NCBI RefSeq assembly: GCF_018129995.1
Contig: NZ_JAFCKS010000008.1
Location: 1 to 64,000 of the forward strand
Length of the DNA stretch: 64,000 bases
Origin: Bradyrhizobium sp. SZCCT0153
Lineage (GTDB): Bacteria > Pseudomonadota > Alphaproteobacteria > Rhizobiales > Xanthobacteraceae
Reading direction: 5' to 3'
The position numbers and the translations under genes were made by a program. The notes under the pieces were generated by a model. That model searched no databases, had not been told where the DNA came from, and was given only the letters and a program-made list of their open reading frames with translations. How positions within the stretch are numbered: position 1 is the first letter of the stretch; each line of letters starts with the position of its first letter. This document shows positions 1 to 8,728 of this stretch, in pieces.

Positions 1-120
1 GCGGCCGAGACCGGCTCGGCCTCGGAAGAAGTACTGAACTCGGCCAAGACGCTGTCGTCCGAAAGCACCCGCCTGCGCGCCGAACTCGATCGCTTCATGG
101 GCAATATCAGGGCGGCGTAA
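1..120 (+). CDS. Methyl-accepting chemotaxis protein, C-terminal end (partial, 5' outside window)
   Basis: The frame is open from base 1 and ends in TAA at 118-120. The 39 residues it encodes are identical to the C-terminus of the complete chemoreceptor just downstream (bases 2233-2352). This is therefore the last part of the cytoplasmic signalling helix of a paralogous chemoreceptor, ending in the same D-R-F-M-G-N-I-R-A-A sequence. The first 83 bases match the paralogue exactly and the last 37 differ only at synonymous positions. The ligand-binding part lies outside the window, so the stimulus cannot be inferred. Confidence 0.9.
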   Translation, partial: AAETGSASEEVLNSAKTLSSESTRLRAELDRFMGNIRAA

Positions 121-318
121 GGGCTCCGCCGCGCGTTAGGATTCGATGTTGTCCCGGCGAAGACCGGGTCGACGGAAAAATCCGCGTCGCCTAACCGCCG
201 GTTGCGGCGCCGCAAATTTACCGCGGCTTATCCTTTGCCCCGTAACGTGGCGAAGAGTCGGGAAGCGGGCTGCTTCCGGGCTGCGCCTGGTTTTCCGCGA
301 ATGGAATGGGGTGGGGGA

Positions 319-2352
319 ATGCCCGTCAAGTCGAAGCCGAACACATCGAAGCTGCTCACCTTGCGTTTTCGTGCAAAAATCATCCTCGGCTTCGTGGCGG
401 TGCTGGCCATCCTCGCCGTCAGCATGGCTTTCGCCTATTTCGGCTTCGAGCGGATTCAGGCCGCCGTGACCTCCTACCGCTCCAGCGTCGCCGAAGCGGA
501 CCTTGCGCGGACGGTCGATCGCGAGCTGATCGCTTACCAGGGGCTGGCGCGGGCCTACACGCTGACCGGTGCGGCGGACGATGAGACCGCGGCCAGGGGA
601 GCCGAAGAGAATCTGAGGGCTGCGATCGCCAAGTCGGCGGCGGCCACCGCGGGCGCCGCGCGCCGTGAGCAGGTCGGCAAGCTCGAGGCCGACTTCAAGA
701 GCTTTACCAAGGTGTTCGGCGAAATCATCACGCTGACGCGCGATAACAGCAAGATCGCGGCTGATGAGCTCAACAGCGTCGGCAACAAGATCCGTTTCAA
801 GTTCGACGATCTCGCCGATACCGCCGCACTGGCAGGGCTTGGATCCGTCCAAACCACGGCCAAGGACATCACATCGCAATACCTGGCGGTCTCCACATCG
901 GTCAGCGCCTTCGTTGCCAAGCCGGAGCCGAAGACCGCCGACGGCGTGATCGCCCGCATCAAGTTCCTGGAGACCTTGCTGGTCTCGATCTATGCGAACG
1001 ACCAGAAGATCACCGATCGCGTCACCGAAATCGGCAATCTGCTCAAGCAGTACCGCACCTCCTTTTCAAAGCTGACGGAGAACGTGAAGGTCATCGTCAA
1101 GCTGAACGGCGAGATGACCAAGACGGCCGCGTCCATTCTCAAGCTCTCGGGTGAACTGCGGTCGGAGCTCACGGCGGATCAGCAGCGCATCGAAGTCAGC
1201 GCCAATGCAACCATCGGCGAGACCGAGCGGCTGATGCTGATGATGGCACTGGGCGGCCTTGCCATCGGCGCCGTGCTGGCTCTGATGCTGGGCAACGGCA
1301 TCTCGCGTCCGATGATCGCGATGTGCAAGGCGATGCGCGAGCTTGCGTCGGGCAATTTCGACGTCGTGCTGCCGGGCCTGGGGCGCAAGGACGAGATCGG
1401 CGAGATGGCCGGCGCAGTCGAGGAGTTCAAGGTGCAGGCCGTGGCCAAGGCGGAGCGCGACGCCGCCGCGAGCGAAGCCCAGAACAGGGAGCAGGCCGCA
1501 AGCCGCCGTTCCGAGCTGATCCGCTTTGCCGACGATTTCGAGAGCGCGGTCGGCGCCATCGTCTCCAACGTCTCGGCCTCAGCCGTGCAGCTCGAATCGG
1601 CGGCCTCGACGCTGACCCGCACCGCGGAGACCACGCAGAGCCTGTCGAGCCAGGTCGCCGGCGTCTCCGAGCAGGCCTCCAGCAACATGCAGTCGGTCGC
1701 GACCGCGACGGAAGAGCTCTCGGCCTCTGTCGAGGAGATCGGTCGCCAGGTCCGCGATTCCAGCCGCATCGCGGAAGCTGCCGTGGTGCAGGCCAAGGAG
1801 ACCGATGGTCGCATCGGCAAGCTCTCGCATGCCGCCCAGCAGATCGGCGAAGTCGTCAAGCTCATCACGGCGATCGCAGAGCAGACCAATCTTCTCGCGC
1901 TCAATGCGACGATTGAGGCGGCGCGTGCGGGTGAGGCCGGCCGCGGCTTTGCCGTTGTCGCCAGCGAAGTGAAGTCGCTGGCGAGCCAGACTGCGAAGGC
2001 CACCGACGAAATCTCCTCTCACATCACCGGCATGCAAGGCGCAACTGCCGAATCGGTTGCGGCGATCAAGGAGATCGGCGCGACCATCGGCCAGATCTCG
2101 TCGATCTCGACATCGATTGCGAGCGCGGTCGAGCAGCAGGGCGCAGCGACGCAGGAAATCGCGCGCAGCGTCCAGACTGTCGCGCAGGGCACCCAGACCG
2201 CCGCCACCGACATCGGCCAGGTCAACCGCGGCGCGGCCGAGACCGGCTCGGCCTCGGAAGAAGTACTGAACTCGGCCAAGACGCTGTCGTCCGAAAGCAC
2301 CCGCCTGCGCGCCGAGCTCGACCGGTTCATGGGAAATATCCGGGCGGCGTAA
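319..2352 (+). CDS. Methyl-accepting chemotaxis protein (transmembrane chemoreceptor)
   Basis: Inner-membrane chemoreceptor of about 677 residues that would signal through CheW/CheA to the flagellar motor. Order of parts: TM1 at about residues 21-43; a long, mostly helical periplasmic sensor of about 260 residues, resembling helical-bundle (HBM-like) sensors; TM2 at about 305-327; a HAMP linker; then the MCP signalling domain. Its hairpin tip, at about residue 525, carries the family hallmark LNATIEAARAGEAGRGFAVV. The open frame extends upstream to base 202, but the ATG at 319 directly follows a GGGGGA stretch and puts TM1 at the usual distance from the N-terminus; an ATG at 301 is an alternative. 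It is the downstream member of a tandem pair with the partial gene at the window edge. Confidence 0.93.
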   Translation: MPVKSKPNTSKLLTLRFRAKIILGFVAVLAILAVSMAFAYFGFERIQAAVTSYRSSVAEADLARTVDRELIAYQGLARAYTLTGAADDETAARGAEENLRAAIAKSAAATAGAARREQVGKLEADFKSFTKVFGEIITLTRDNSKIAADELNSVGNKIRFKFDDLADTAALAGLGSVQTTAKDITSQYLAVSTSVSAFVAKPEPKTADGVIARIKFLETLLVSIYANDQKITDRVTEIGNLLKQYRTSFSKLTENVKVIVKLNGEMTKTAASILKLSGELRSELTADQQRIEVSANATIGETERLMLMMALGGLAIGAVLALMLGNGISRPMIAMCKAMRELASGNFDVVLPGLGRKDEIGEMAGAVEEFKVQAVAKAERDAAASEAQNREQAASRRSELIRFADDFESAVGAIVSNVSASAVQLESAASTLTRTAETTQSLSSQVAGVSEQASSNMQSVATATEELSASVEEIGRQVRDSSRIAEAAVVQAKETDGRIGKLSHAAQQIGEVVKLITAIAEQTNLLALNATIEAARAGEAGRGFAVVASEVKSLASQTAKATDEISSHITGMQGATAESVAAIKEIGATIGQISSISTSIASAVEQQGAATQEIARSVQTVAQGTQTAATDIGQVNRGAAETGSASEEVLNSAKTLSSESTRLRAELDRFMGNIRAA

Positions 2353-2370
2353 CGCGCGCTCTCTCCAATG

Positions 2371-2405
2371 TCGTCCTGGATCAGCGCTCCGCTTGTCCAG
2401 GATGA
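2371..2405. repeat. Dispersed REP-like palindrome, copy A
   Basis: Imperfect palindrome in which TCCTGGA (2374-2380) pairs with TCCAGGA (2396-2402) around a GCGCTCCGC core. Related copies lie at 19634-19670 (inverted) and 54585-54613 (same orientation). In copy A the stem reads CCTGGA/TCCAGG where the others have CCCGGA/TCCGGG, so both arms changed together and pairing is kept. It sits between convergent genes and could also act as a terminator or mRNA-stabilising hairpin. Confidence 0.6.
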
Positions 2406-2413
2406 TTCGGGGC

Positions 2414-2797
2414 TCACTCCTTCCCGAACGCCCGCTTCAGCTCCACCTTCGCGCGCTCCAGCCGCGTGCGTTGCGTCTTCGGCAGCGTCTTGCCGGCGCG
2501 ATTGATGTAGAAGGTCAGCATCGACAGCGCCGAGCGGTAGGCGCGGGTCCTGCGGCGCGCGCTGTGCTCGGCCGAGCGCATCAGTGAGGCCGCGATCCTC
2601 TTCGCGCTGGTCAGCTTGAACACGCCTTGCTTGAGGTCGAGGGCGTCGCTCTCCTTCGTCACGCGCTGCGACCAGCGCTTTGGCGTGGCGTGTTTGCTGC
2701 TCTTGCGCGCGACGCGGTGCCTTGTACTGGTCTTCCTGCGCGCGCTCCTGCGTGCTGCCGGTTTGCGGGAATGTGTCGTCTTTCTGACGTGAGCCAT
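2414..2797 (-). CDS. DUF3175 family protein, small basic protein
   Basis: A 127-residue protein. Its first ~40 residues are very rich in Arg, Lys, His and Ser, followed by a conserved core beginning at KRWSQRVTKESDALDL and including AASLMRSAEHS and YRSALSMLTFYINRAG. I recognise this core as DUF3175, a small uncharacterised family common in rhizobia and Burkholderiales. The basic N-terminus suggests nucleic acid binding, but that is inference only. It converges with the chemoreceptor gene. The function is unknown. Confidence 0.8.
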   Translation of the reverse strand: MAHVRKTTHSRKPAARRSARRKTSTRHRVARKSSKHATPKRWSQRVTKESDALDLKQGVFKLTSAKRIAASLMRSAEHSARRRTRAYRSALSMLTFYINRAGKTLPKTQRTRLERAKVELKRAFGKE

Positions 2798-2978
2798 GCG
2801 TCAATTCCTTGTGGCTCCACCGGAAACGAGCCGTGCCAACGGCCGTTCCCATGGGAACCTGCCCTCGCCGCAGACGTTGTCGCAGGTGGCAGGCGGAATG
2901 CCGCACCCCCAGGATCGGATCGCCCCGTCCACGTCGTGTGAACCGGGGCCGCGTCCATTGGTCAGATGCAACAACGCG

Positions 2979-4466
2979 ATGGAATTGCAGCGAAGTCCAG
3001 CGCCGAACTATGGACCTGTGGTCTCCACGGCGGCCGCGGCCGATCGCGTCATTGAGACCAGCATCCCCGCACGGCTCGATGCGCTGCCCTGGAGCGGCTT
3101 CCACACCCGCGTCGTGCTCGCGCTCGGCATCACCTGGATCTTGGACGGCCTCGAGGTGACGCTGGCCGGCGCGCTCTCCGGCGCGCTGAAGCAGAGCCCC
3201 TCGCTGCATTTCTCCAATCTCGATCTCGGAATTGCCAATTCGGCCTATCTCGCCGGGGCGGTGATCGGCGCGCTCGGCTTCGGCTGGCTCACCGATCGCA
3301 TCGGCCGCAAGAAGCTGTTCTTCATCACGCTCGCGCTCTATCTCTCGGCAACGGCGGCGACCGCTCTGTCATGGGATGTCGCAAGCTACGCGCTGTTTCG
3401 CTTCCTCACCGGCGCCGGCATCGGCGGCGAATATACCGCGATCAATTCGACCATCCAGGAACTGGTGCCGGCGCGCTATCGCGGCTGGACTGATCTCGTC
3501 ATCAACGGCAGTTTCTGGATCGGCGCGGCAATGGGTGCGGTGGCGGCCATCGTTCTGCTAGATCCTGCCGTGATCGACCCCGATTTCGGCTGGCGCCTCG
3601 CTTATCTCATCGGCGCAGCCATCGGGCTCGTCGTGCTGCTGATGCGCATGTGGATTCCGGAAAGTCCGCGCTGGCTGATGATCCACGGCCGTCCCGACCA
3701 GGCCCACGCCATCGTCGGCGAGATCGAGCGCTCGGTGATCGGACACGATCAGGACACGAGCGACGGGCGTTTCCCCAGGATGCGGCTGAGGATGCGCGAT
3801 CACACGCCGATCCGCGAGGTCGTGCACACGCTGTTCTCGGTCTATCGCCAGCGCGCGATGGTCGGCCTGGTGCTGATGATCGCGCAGGCCTTCTTCTACA
3901 ACGCCATCTTCTTCACCTTCGCGCTGGTGCTGACCGACTTCTACGGTATCCGCGCCGATCACGTCGGCTGGTATCTGCTGCCTTTCGCCGCCGGCAATTT
4001 CCTTGGCCCGCTGCTGCTCGGCCGTCTGTTCGATACGCTCGGCCGCCGTGCCATGATCATGTTCACCTACGGCGCGTCGGGCCTGCTGCTGGCGCTGTCG
4101 GGCTATCTGTTCTCGATCGGCGTCTTGAGTGCGCAGGGGCAGACCATCGCATGGATGGTGATCTTCTTCTTTGCCTCGCCCGCCGCGAGCGCCGCCTATC
4201 TCACCGTCAGCGAGACCTTTCCTTTGGAAGTCCGCGCGCTGGCGATCGCGGTGTTCTACGCGGTCGGTACCGGCATCGGCGGCGTCATCGGGCCGGCGCT
4301 GTTCGGCGCGCTGATCGACACCGGCTCCCGGACCAGCGTGTTCGCCGGCTATCTGCTGGGGGCGGCACTGATGGTCGCGGCTGCAATCGTGGCGTGGCGC
4401 TATGCCGTCTCTGCGGAGCGCAAATCGCTGGAAGAAATCGCGCGGCCGCTGGCGTCAATGGAGTAG
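2979..4466 (+). CDS. MFS transporter, sugar-porter/metabolite-H+ symporter type
   Basis: Twelve-helix major facilitator of about 495 residues in the inner membrane. The loop between helices 2 and 3 has the MFS motif GWLTDRIGRKKLF, repeated in the second half as GRLFDTLGRRAM. PESPRWL at the end of the first half is typical of sugar porters and metabolite:H+ symporters. The open frame extends to 2796, but the first ~60 residues are low-quality sequence, so the ATG at 2979 is preferred; no strong Shine-Dalgarno sequence decides it. The stop lies three bases before the otsB start, so the two genes are probably co-transcribed. The substrate is not readable from the sequence. Confidence 0.85.
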   Translation: MELQRSPAPNYGPVVSTAAAADRVIETSIPARLDALPWSGFHTRVVLALGITWILDGLEVTLAGALSGALKQSPSLHFSNLDLGIANSAYLAGAVIGALGFGWLTDRIGRKKLFFITLALYLSATAATALSWDVASYALFRFLTGAGIGGEYTAINSTIQELVPARYRGWTDLVINGSFWIGAAMGAVAAIVLLDPAVIDPDFGWRLAYLIGAAIGLVVLLMRMWIPESPRWLMIHGRPDQAHAIVGEIERSVIGHDQDTSDGRFPRMRLRMRDHTPIREVVHTLFSVYRQRAMVGLVLMIAQAFFYNAIFFTFALVLTDFYGIRADHVGWYLLPFAAGNFLGPLLLGRLFDTLGRRAMIMFTYGASGLLLALSGYLFSIGVLSAQGQTIAWMVIFFFASPAASAAYLTVSETFPLEVRALAIAVFYAVGTGIGGVIGPALFGALIDTGSRTSVFAGYLLGAALMVAAAIVAWRYAVSAERKSLEEIARPLASME

Positions 4467-4469
4467 ACT

Positions 4470-5291
4470 ATGAAATCGGAACTGGCTGAATTGGATCAAA
4501 AGCGCGCCATGGTCGACGATGAAGCGCCCGATGCGGTGCCGGTGCCTCACGCACTCGTGCCGCATCTCGATGAGACAGCGATCCTGCTCGACATCGACGG
4601 CACGCTGCTCGACCTGATGCCGACGCCGCGTGAGGTGTGGGTGCCGCCGGGCCTGTCGGAAACGCTCAAGCGACTGACGGAGCGCACCTCAGGCGCGCTG
4701 GCGATGGTCAGCGGCCGCTCGCTCAACGACATCGATTTGATCTTCGCGCCGGATGTCTTCCGCGCGGTCGCCGGCCACGGCGCGGAGATGCGCCTGTCGG
4801 GGGGCAACGAGGCCGACGACGTGCACGCGCCGCCGATGGACAAGGAATTGAAGCGACGGCTGGCCGCGGTCGCAAAACTCAGCCCCGGCATTCTTCTCGA
4901 GGACAAGGGCTATTCGCTGGCGCTGCATTATCGCCTCGCGCCGCACGCGGAGAAGGCGATCTACGAAGCCGTCTCGCTGATCCGCGCCGACCTGCCCAAT
5001 GCGCCGATCGAGGTACTGCCCGGCAAGTTCGTTTGCGAGATCAAGCATTCCGGTTTCACCAAGGCGACCGGCGTGCGTGAATTGATGAAGCACGAACCTT
5101 TCAAGGGGCGCCGTCCGATTTTCATCGGCGACGACGTCACCGACGAGACCGTGTTTGCGATCATGCCCGACATGAACGGGCTCGCCTTCTCGGTCGGCCG
5201 CCGCGCTATGGGTGTCAACGGGCACTTCGACGCGCCGAACGATGTGCGCGCGTTCCTCGCGCGGCTGCTCGACGACTCAAGGTTGGAATAA
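4470..5291 (+). CDS. otsB: Trehalose-6-phosphate phosphatase
   Basis: Cytoplasmic HAD-superfamily phosphatase of 273 residues that removes phosphate from trehalose 6-phosphate, the second step of OtsAB trehalose synthesis. HAD motif I is LLDIDGTLLD, with the catalytic aspartates at residues 41 and 43. Motif IV is IFIGDDVTDETVF near residue 212, which is characteristic of OtsB. The length is normal for the family. It starts three bases after the MFS stop codon, and otsA follows after about 236 bases. Trehalose is the main osmoprotectant and desiccation sugar in Bradyrhizobium (established knowledge). Confidence 0.95.
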   Translation: MKSELAELDQKRAMVDDEAPDAVPVPHALVPHLDETAILLDIDGTLLDLMPTPREVWVPPGLSETLKRLTERTSGALAMVSGRSLNDIDLIFAPDVFRAVAGHGAEMRLSGGNEADDVHAPPMDKELKRRLAAVAKLSPGILLEDKGYSLALHYRLAPHAEKAIYEAVSLIRADLPNAPIEVLPGKFVCEIKHSGFTKATGVRELMKHEPFKGRRPIFIGDDVTDETVFAIMPDMNGLAFSVGRRAMGVNGHFDAPNDVRAFLARLLDDSRLE

Positions 5292-5527
5292 GGCACCGAC
5301 ATCCCGGAGCCACATTATCGCTCGCGCAGTTCCCTTGCGCGCGCAATTCACGTTGCGCACCAAAGTCTCGGAAGACGACTTTGTTCAGTGAAATCCCCGG
5401 GTTCCGTCGAGGTAAACCGGTTCCAACGCGCGTGCCCGATTTTGGTTTCATTCCGAAGAAATGATGACAGGAACCATATTGATGAACGGCAGTTAAATGG
5501 GGTGGAATGAACAGGAGGGGACGACCT

Positions 5528-6991
5528 GTGAACTTAGTCGTCGTTTCAAATCGAGTTGCGCGCGGGAAGCCAAACGAGCCCATGACGGGCGGTCTCGCTG
5601 CGGCCTTGTTGCCGGTGGTGGAACATTCGGGTGCGATCTGGGTGGGTTCGTCCGGCCGCGTGCGCGACGGCCATCAGAAGGAACCATTCGCCGAGATCGA
5701 ATCGCTGGGTTCGGGCGCGATCGCGACGCTGGATCTGCCGGCGGCGCATTACGGCGGTTATTACGAAGGCTTTGCCAATTCGGCGCTGTGGCCGGCGCTG
5801 CATTCGCGCAGCGACCTGATCCACGTCTCTCGCGACGACTATGTCAGCTATCGCGAGGTCAACGCCTTCATGGCGCGCGCCTTGATGCGATTCCGAAAAG
5901 CACAAACCGCGTTCTGGGTGCAGGACTATCATTTCCTCGCGCTCGGTGCGGAGCTGCGCGATCTCGGCGTCGACGATCCTATCGGCTTCTTTCTGCACAC
6001 GCCGTGGCCGGTCGCCGCGGTGATGCAGGGCGTGCCCAACCATCGCGAGTTGATCACGGCGATGCTGGCCTATGATCTGCTTGGCTTCCAGACCAATGAG
6101 GATTGCGAGAATTTCCTCGGCTATGTCGGCAGCGAGCTCGGCCTCGCCATCGAGGATGGGGTCGTCAGCTCGCAGCATGGCCGCACGCGCTGCGAAGTGT
6201 TCCCGATCGGCATCGATGCGGAGAAGTTCGCCGCATATGCCGCGAAATCGGTTTCGCATCCCGACGTTTCGCGGCTGCGCCGCAGCCTCAACGGCGAGCG
6301 GCTTGCCATCGGTGTCGACCGGCTCGACTATTCCAAGGGCCTCGTCAATCGCATCAGCGCGTTCGACCGGCTCTGGACCGAGCAGCCGCAATTCTTGCGC
6401 AGCATCTCGCTGCTCCAGATCGCCAACCCCTCCCGCGGTGCGATCGAGGCCTATGGCAATCTCCAGAACGAGGTCGCGCGCCTCGTCACCGACGTCAACG
6501 GCCGCCATGGCGAGGTGGACTGGACGCCGATCCGTTATTTGAACAAGGGCTTCAGCCAGGCCGTGCTCGCCGGCCTTTACCGCACCGCGCAGATCGGTGT
6601 GGTGACGCCGCTCCATGACGGCATGAATCTCGTCGCCAAGGAATACGTTGCAGCTCAGAATCCGGCCGATCCCGGCGTGCTGGTACTGTCGAAATTCGCC
6701 GGCGCAGCGAATGAGCTCGACACGGCACTGCTGGTCAATCCGCACGACATCGACGGCATGGCCCGCGCAATCGCCGTCGCAGCCGCAATGCCGCTGACCG
6801 AGCGCAAGATGCGCTGGGAAGCGATGATGAAGAAGCTGCGCGGCCACACCATCCAGCAATGGTCCGCCGATTTCGTCGCCGAGCTGGAGAAGTGCCGGAC
6901 GGAAAAGGCGGCGGTGGCACCGCTCGCCGGCCAGCCGCCGCAAGCGCTGCGCTGGCTCAAGTCGGCGATCTCCGGCGTGCGGTTGATATAG
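5528..6991 (+). CDS. otsA: Alpha,alpha-trehalose-phosphate synthase (UDP-forming), GT20
   Basis: Retaining glycosyltransferase of about 487 residues that joins UDP-glucose and glucose 6-phosphate to give trehalose 6-phosphate, the OtsB substrate. Family landmarks in order: NLVVVSNRVARG at the extreme N-terminus, FWVQDYHFLALG, FFLHTPWP, GVDRLDYSKGLVNRISAF, and PLHDGMNLVAKEYVAAQ near the nucleotide-sugar site. The longest frame begins with ATG at 5507, but GTG at 5528 is the better start. An AGGAGGGG sequence at 5513-5520 sits seven bases before it, and it places NLVVVSNRV at residue 2, as in other OtsA proteins. A terminator-like hairpin follows. Confidence 0.95.
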   Translation: MNLVVVSNRVARGKPNEPMTGGLAAALLPVVEHSGAIWVGSSGRVRDGHQKEPFAEIESLGSGAIATLDLPAAHYGGYYEGFANSALWPALHSRSDLIHVSRDDYVSYREVNAFMARALMRFRKAQTAFWVQDYHFLALGAELRDLGVDDPIGFFLHTPWPVAAVMQGVPNHRELITAMLAYDLLGFQTNEDCENFLGYVGSELGLAIEDGVVSSQHGRTRCEVFPIGIDAEKFAAYAAKSVSHPDVSRLRRSLNGERLAIGVDRLDYSKGLVNRISAFDRLWTEQPQFLRSISLLQIANPSRGAIEAYGNLQNEVARLVTDVNGRHGEVDWTPIRYLNKGFSQAVLAGLYRTAQIGVVTPLHDGMNLVAKEYVAAQNPADPGVLVLSKFAGAANELDTALLVNPHDIDGMARAIAVAAAMPLTERKMRWEAMMKKLRGHTIQQWSADFVAELEKCRTEKAAVAPLAGQPPQALRWLKSAISGVRLI

Positions 6992-6997
6992 GTCTTC

Positions 6998-7024
6998 TCC
7001 CTCGCCCCGTTCTTACGGGGAGAG
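6998..7024 (+). terminator. Hairpin terminator candidate after otsA
   Basis: CCCCGT (7005-7010) and ACGGGG (7015-7020) pair around a four-base TCTT loop, flanked by CTCCCTC and AGAGG that can partly extend the stem. It lies seven bases after the otsA stop. There is no long T run, so intrinsic termination is uncertain. Confidence 0.5.
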
Positions 7025-7042
7025 GTGAAGGATGAGCGCGCC

Positions 7043-7384
7043 TCAATAGCAATACGACACCCCCTCCAGAATCGCGCACTGCCGCTTGTTCGGTGCGTTG
7101 GGATCGTCCAGCGGCACCACGCCCTTGCCCTGGCCGACGAACACGCCGGGCCCGACATGCACCGAGCTCTTGTTGCCGATGATCACGCTCTGGTGCGGCG
7201 TCGCGCTCGAACGCGTGCCGTCCGGCCAGAGGATGGCATCGCCTGAAAGCACCCCGCGCCGCCCGTCGTCGCAGCTGACGTCGAACCCTTGCCGGGTGCA
7301 GACCTGCCCGGCGGCCGGCACCGCGAAGGCTGTGGCAAGGGCCGAAATCAGGCTCAGCGCGGCGATGGTCTGGCGGAAGGTCAT
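7043..7384 (-). CDS. Small exported protein of unknown function
   Basis: About 113 residues from the ATG at 7384. The N-terminus is a clear Sec signal peptide: MTFRQT, then a hydrophobic stretch ending AVPAAGQ, with likely cleavage after about residue 26. The mature part has four cysteines (CTRQGFDVSC, and one CAI and one CY near the C-terminus) that could form two disulfides, and polar, glycine-rich strands. The longest frame starts ten residues earlier, but that would bury the signal peptide. It converges with otsA. I do not recognise the family; a periplasmic location is inferred from the signal peptide. Confidence 0.7.
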   Translation of the reverse strand: MTFRQTIAALSLISALATAFAVPAAGQVCTRQGFDVSCDDGRRGVLSGDAILWPDGTRSSATPHQSVIIGNKSSVHVGPGVFVGQGKGVVPLDDPNAPNKRQCAILEGVSYCY

Positions 7385-7580
7385 CGTGTCCCCGGTCGTG
7401 TTTGGAATCCTCAAGTGAATCGTCGCGCCAAACCTGCCGCCGGTTCAGTCTGCCGGCGGTTCCAGGCGCCAAGGTGACGCCCGATATTGCTTATAAAATA
7501 CAACATCTTACGGAAAAATTGCCCGATTCCCCCGCGATCCCTTGCAAAATCGTCGGCGCCCCTTCAAGAGAGTGCGCTCC

Positions 7581-7670
7581 GGAGAGATGGCCGAGTGGCT
7601 TAAGGCGCACGCTTGGAAAGCGTGTGTGCGGGAAACCGTACCGTGGGTTCGAATCCCACTCTCTCCGCCA
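7581..7670 (+). tRNA. tRNA-Ser (anticodon GGA)
   Basis: A 90-base type II tRNA with an encoded CCA. The acceptor arm GGAGAGA pairs with TCTCTCC near the 3' end. The D-arm region is TGGCCGAGTGGCTTAAGGC, the anticodon loop TTGGAAA gives anticodon GGA at 7615-7617, a long variable arm (TGTGCGGGAAACCGTACC) follows, and the T loop is GGTTCGAATCC. The long variable arm and GGA identify serine, reading UCC and UCU. The CCA ends directly against the stop codon of the convergent LysR gene. Confidence 0.97.
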
Positions 7671-8630
7671 TCAGCCTTGCCCCAACACCCTCCACCTCCC
7701 GTCCCCCGCGCGCTTCAGAACGGGATCGCTCACCCGCACATGCTCGGCCAGAAAATCGATGAACGCGCGCACGCGTGCCGGGAGCGGTGCGCTATGGCCG
7801 ACATAGACGGCGTGGATGTCTTCGCGGTCGCCGGGGTTGTAGCCTTGCAACACCGGCACGAGGCGGCCGGCTTCGATGTCGGGGCCGATGTGGAAGAGGG
7901 CGAGGCGGGCGAGGCCGACGCCGCCGAGGGTGAGGCGGCGGGCGGCTTCGCCGTCGCTGGCGCGCGCGGCCGGCGGCGGCACGGCTTCTTCGGAATGGTC
8001 GCCGCGCTTGAATGGCCAGCCGCGGATCGAGCGCGGAAAGGTCCAGCCGATGCCGCGATGGTCGGCGAGATCCGCCGGCATCTTTGGTGTGCCGAAGCGT
8101 GCCAGATAATTCGGGGCGCCGACCACGACCATGCGGCTGGTGCCGAGCTTTCGCGCGACGAGGCGTGAGGCGCGCAAGGGTCCGACGCGAATCGCGACGT
8201 CGGCGCGCTCCTGCATCAGGTCGATCAGCGTATCGGTCAGAACGAGGTCGAGCGTGACGTCGGGATGCTGTTCGAGGAAGCGCGGGATTAGCGGCATCAC
8301 ATGCAGCATGCCGAAGGGAATGTTGCTGTTGACGGTGAGCCGGCCGCGCGGCGTGGCGCCGGATGCCGCCTCGCGCTCGGCTTCCTCCATCTCGGCGAGG
8401 ATGCGTACGGCGCGCTGGTAGAAAGCCTGGCCCTCTTCCGTCAGCGTGAGCTTGCGCGTGGTGCGGTTGATCAGCCGGGAGCCGAGCCGCGCCTCCAGCC
8501 GCGAGATCAGCTTGCTCACGCCCGACGGTGTCAGGCGCAGTTTTCGCGCCGCCTGGGTGAACCCCCCGAGATCGACGACGCGGACGAAGACCTCCATCTC
8601 GGCGGAGCGGTTGGTATCGAAACGGGCCAT
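7671..8630 (-). CDS. LysR-family transcriptional regulator
   Basis: A 319-residue regulator. Residues ~10-70 form the winged helix-turn-helix of the LysR family (FTQAARKLRLTPSGVSKLISRLEARLG, here seen in parts), followed by the effector-binding domain with the usual GRLTVNSN linker strand. It resembles the large LysR subgroup annotated as DsdA/PA0477-like, with an effector domain containing RVGPLRASRLVARKLG. It is divergent from an MFS efflux pump 98 bases away, the usual arrangement for a regulator controlling the neighbouring transporter (inference). Its stop codon abuts the tRNA-Ser 3' end. Confidence 0.92.
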   Translation of the reverse strand: MARFDTNRSAEMEVFVRVVDLGGFTQAARKLRLTPSGVSKLISRLEARLGSRLINRTTRKLTLTEEGQAFYQRAVRILAEMEEAEREAASGATPRGRLTVNSNIPFGMLHVMPLIPRFLEQHPDVTLDLVLTDTLIDLMQERADVAIRVGPLRASRLVARKLGTSRMVVVGAPNYLARFGTPKMPADLADHRGIGWTFPRSIRGWPFKRGDHSEEAVPPPAARASDGEAARRLTLGGVGLARLALFHIGPDIEAGRLVPVLQGYNPGDREDIHAVYVGHSAPLPARVRAFIDFLAEHVRVSDPVLKRAGDGRWRVLGQG

Positions 8631-8728
8631 GTTGAATTCACGTCACAAATGATTGGATTATGGGCATTCTAATGATTTTGAGTCGGCGCGGCTATCTGCG
8701 TGGTTGTTCCCTCGCATTGGAGCCACGC

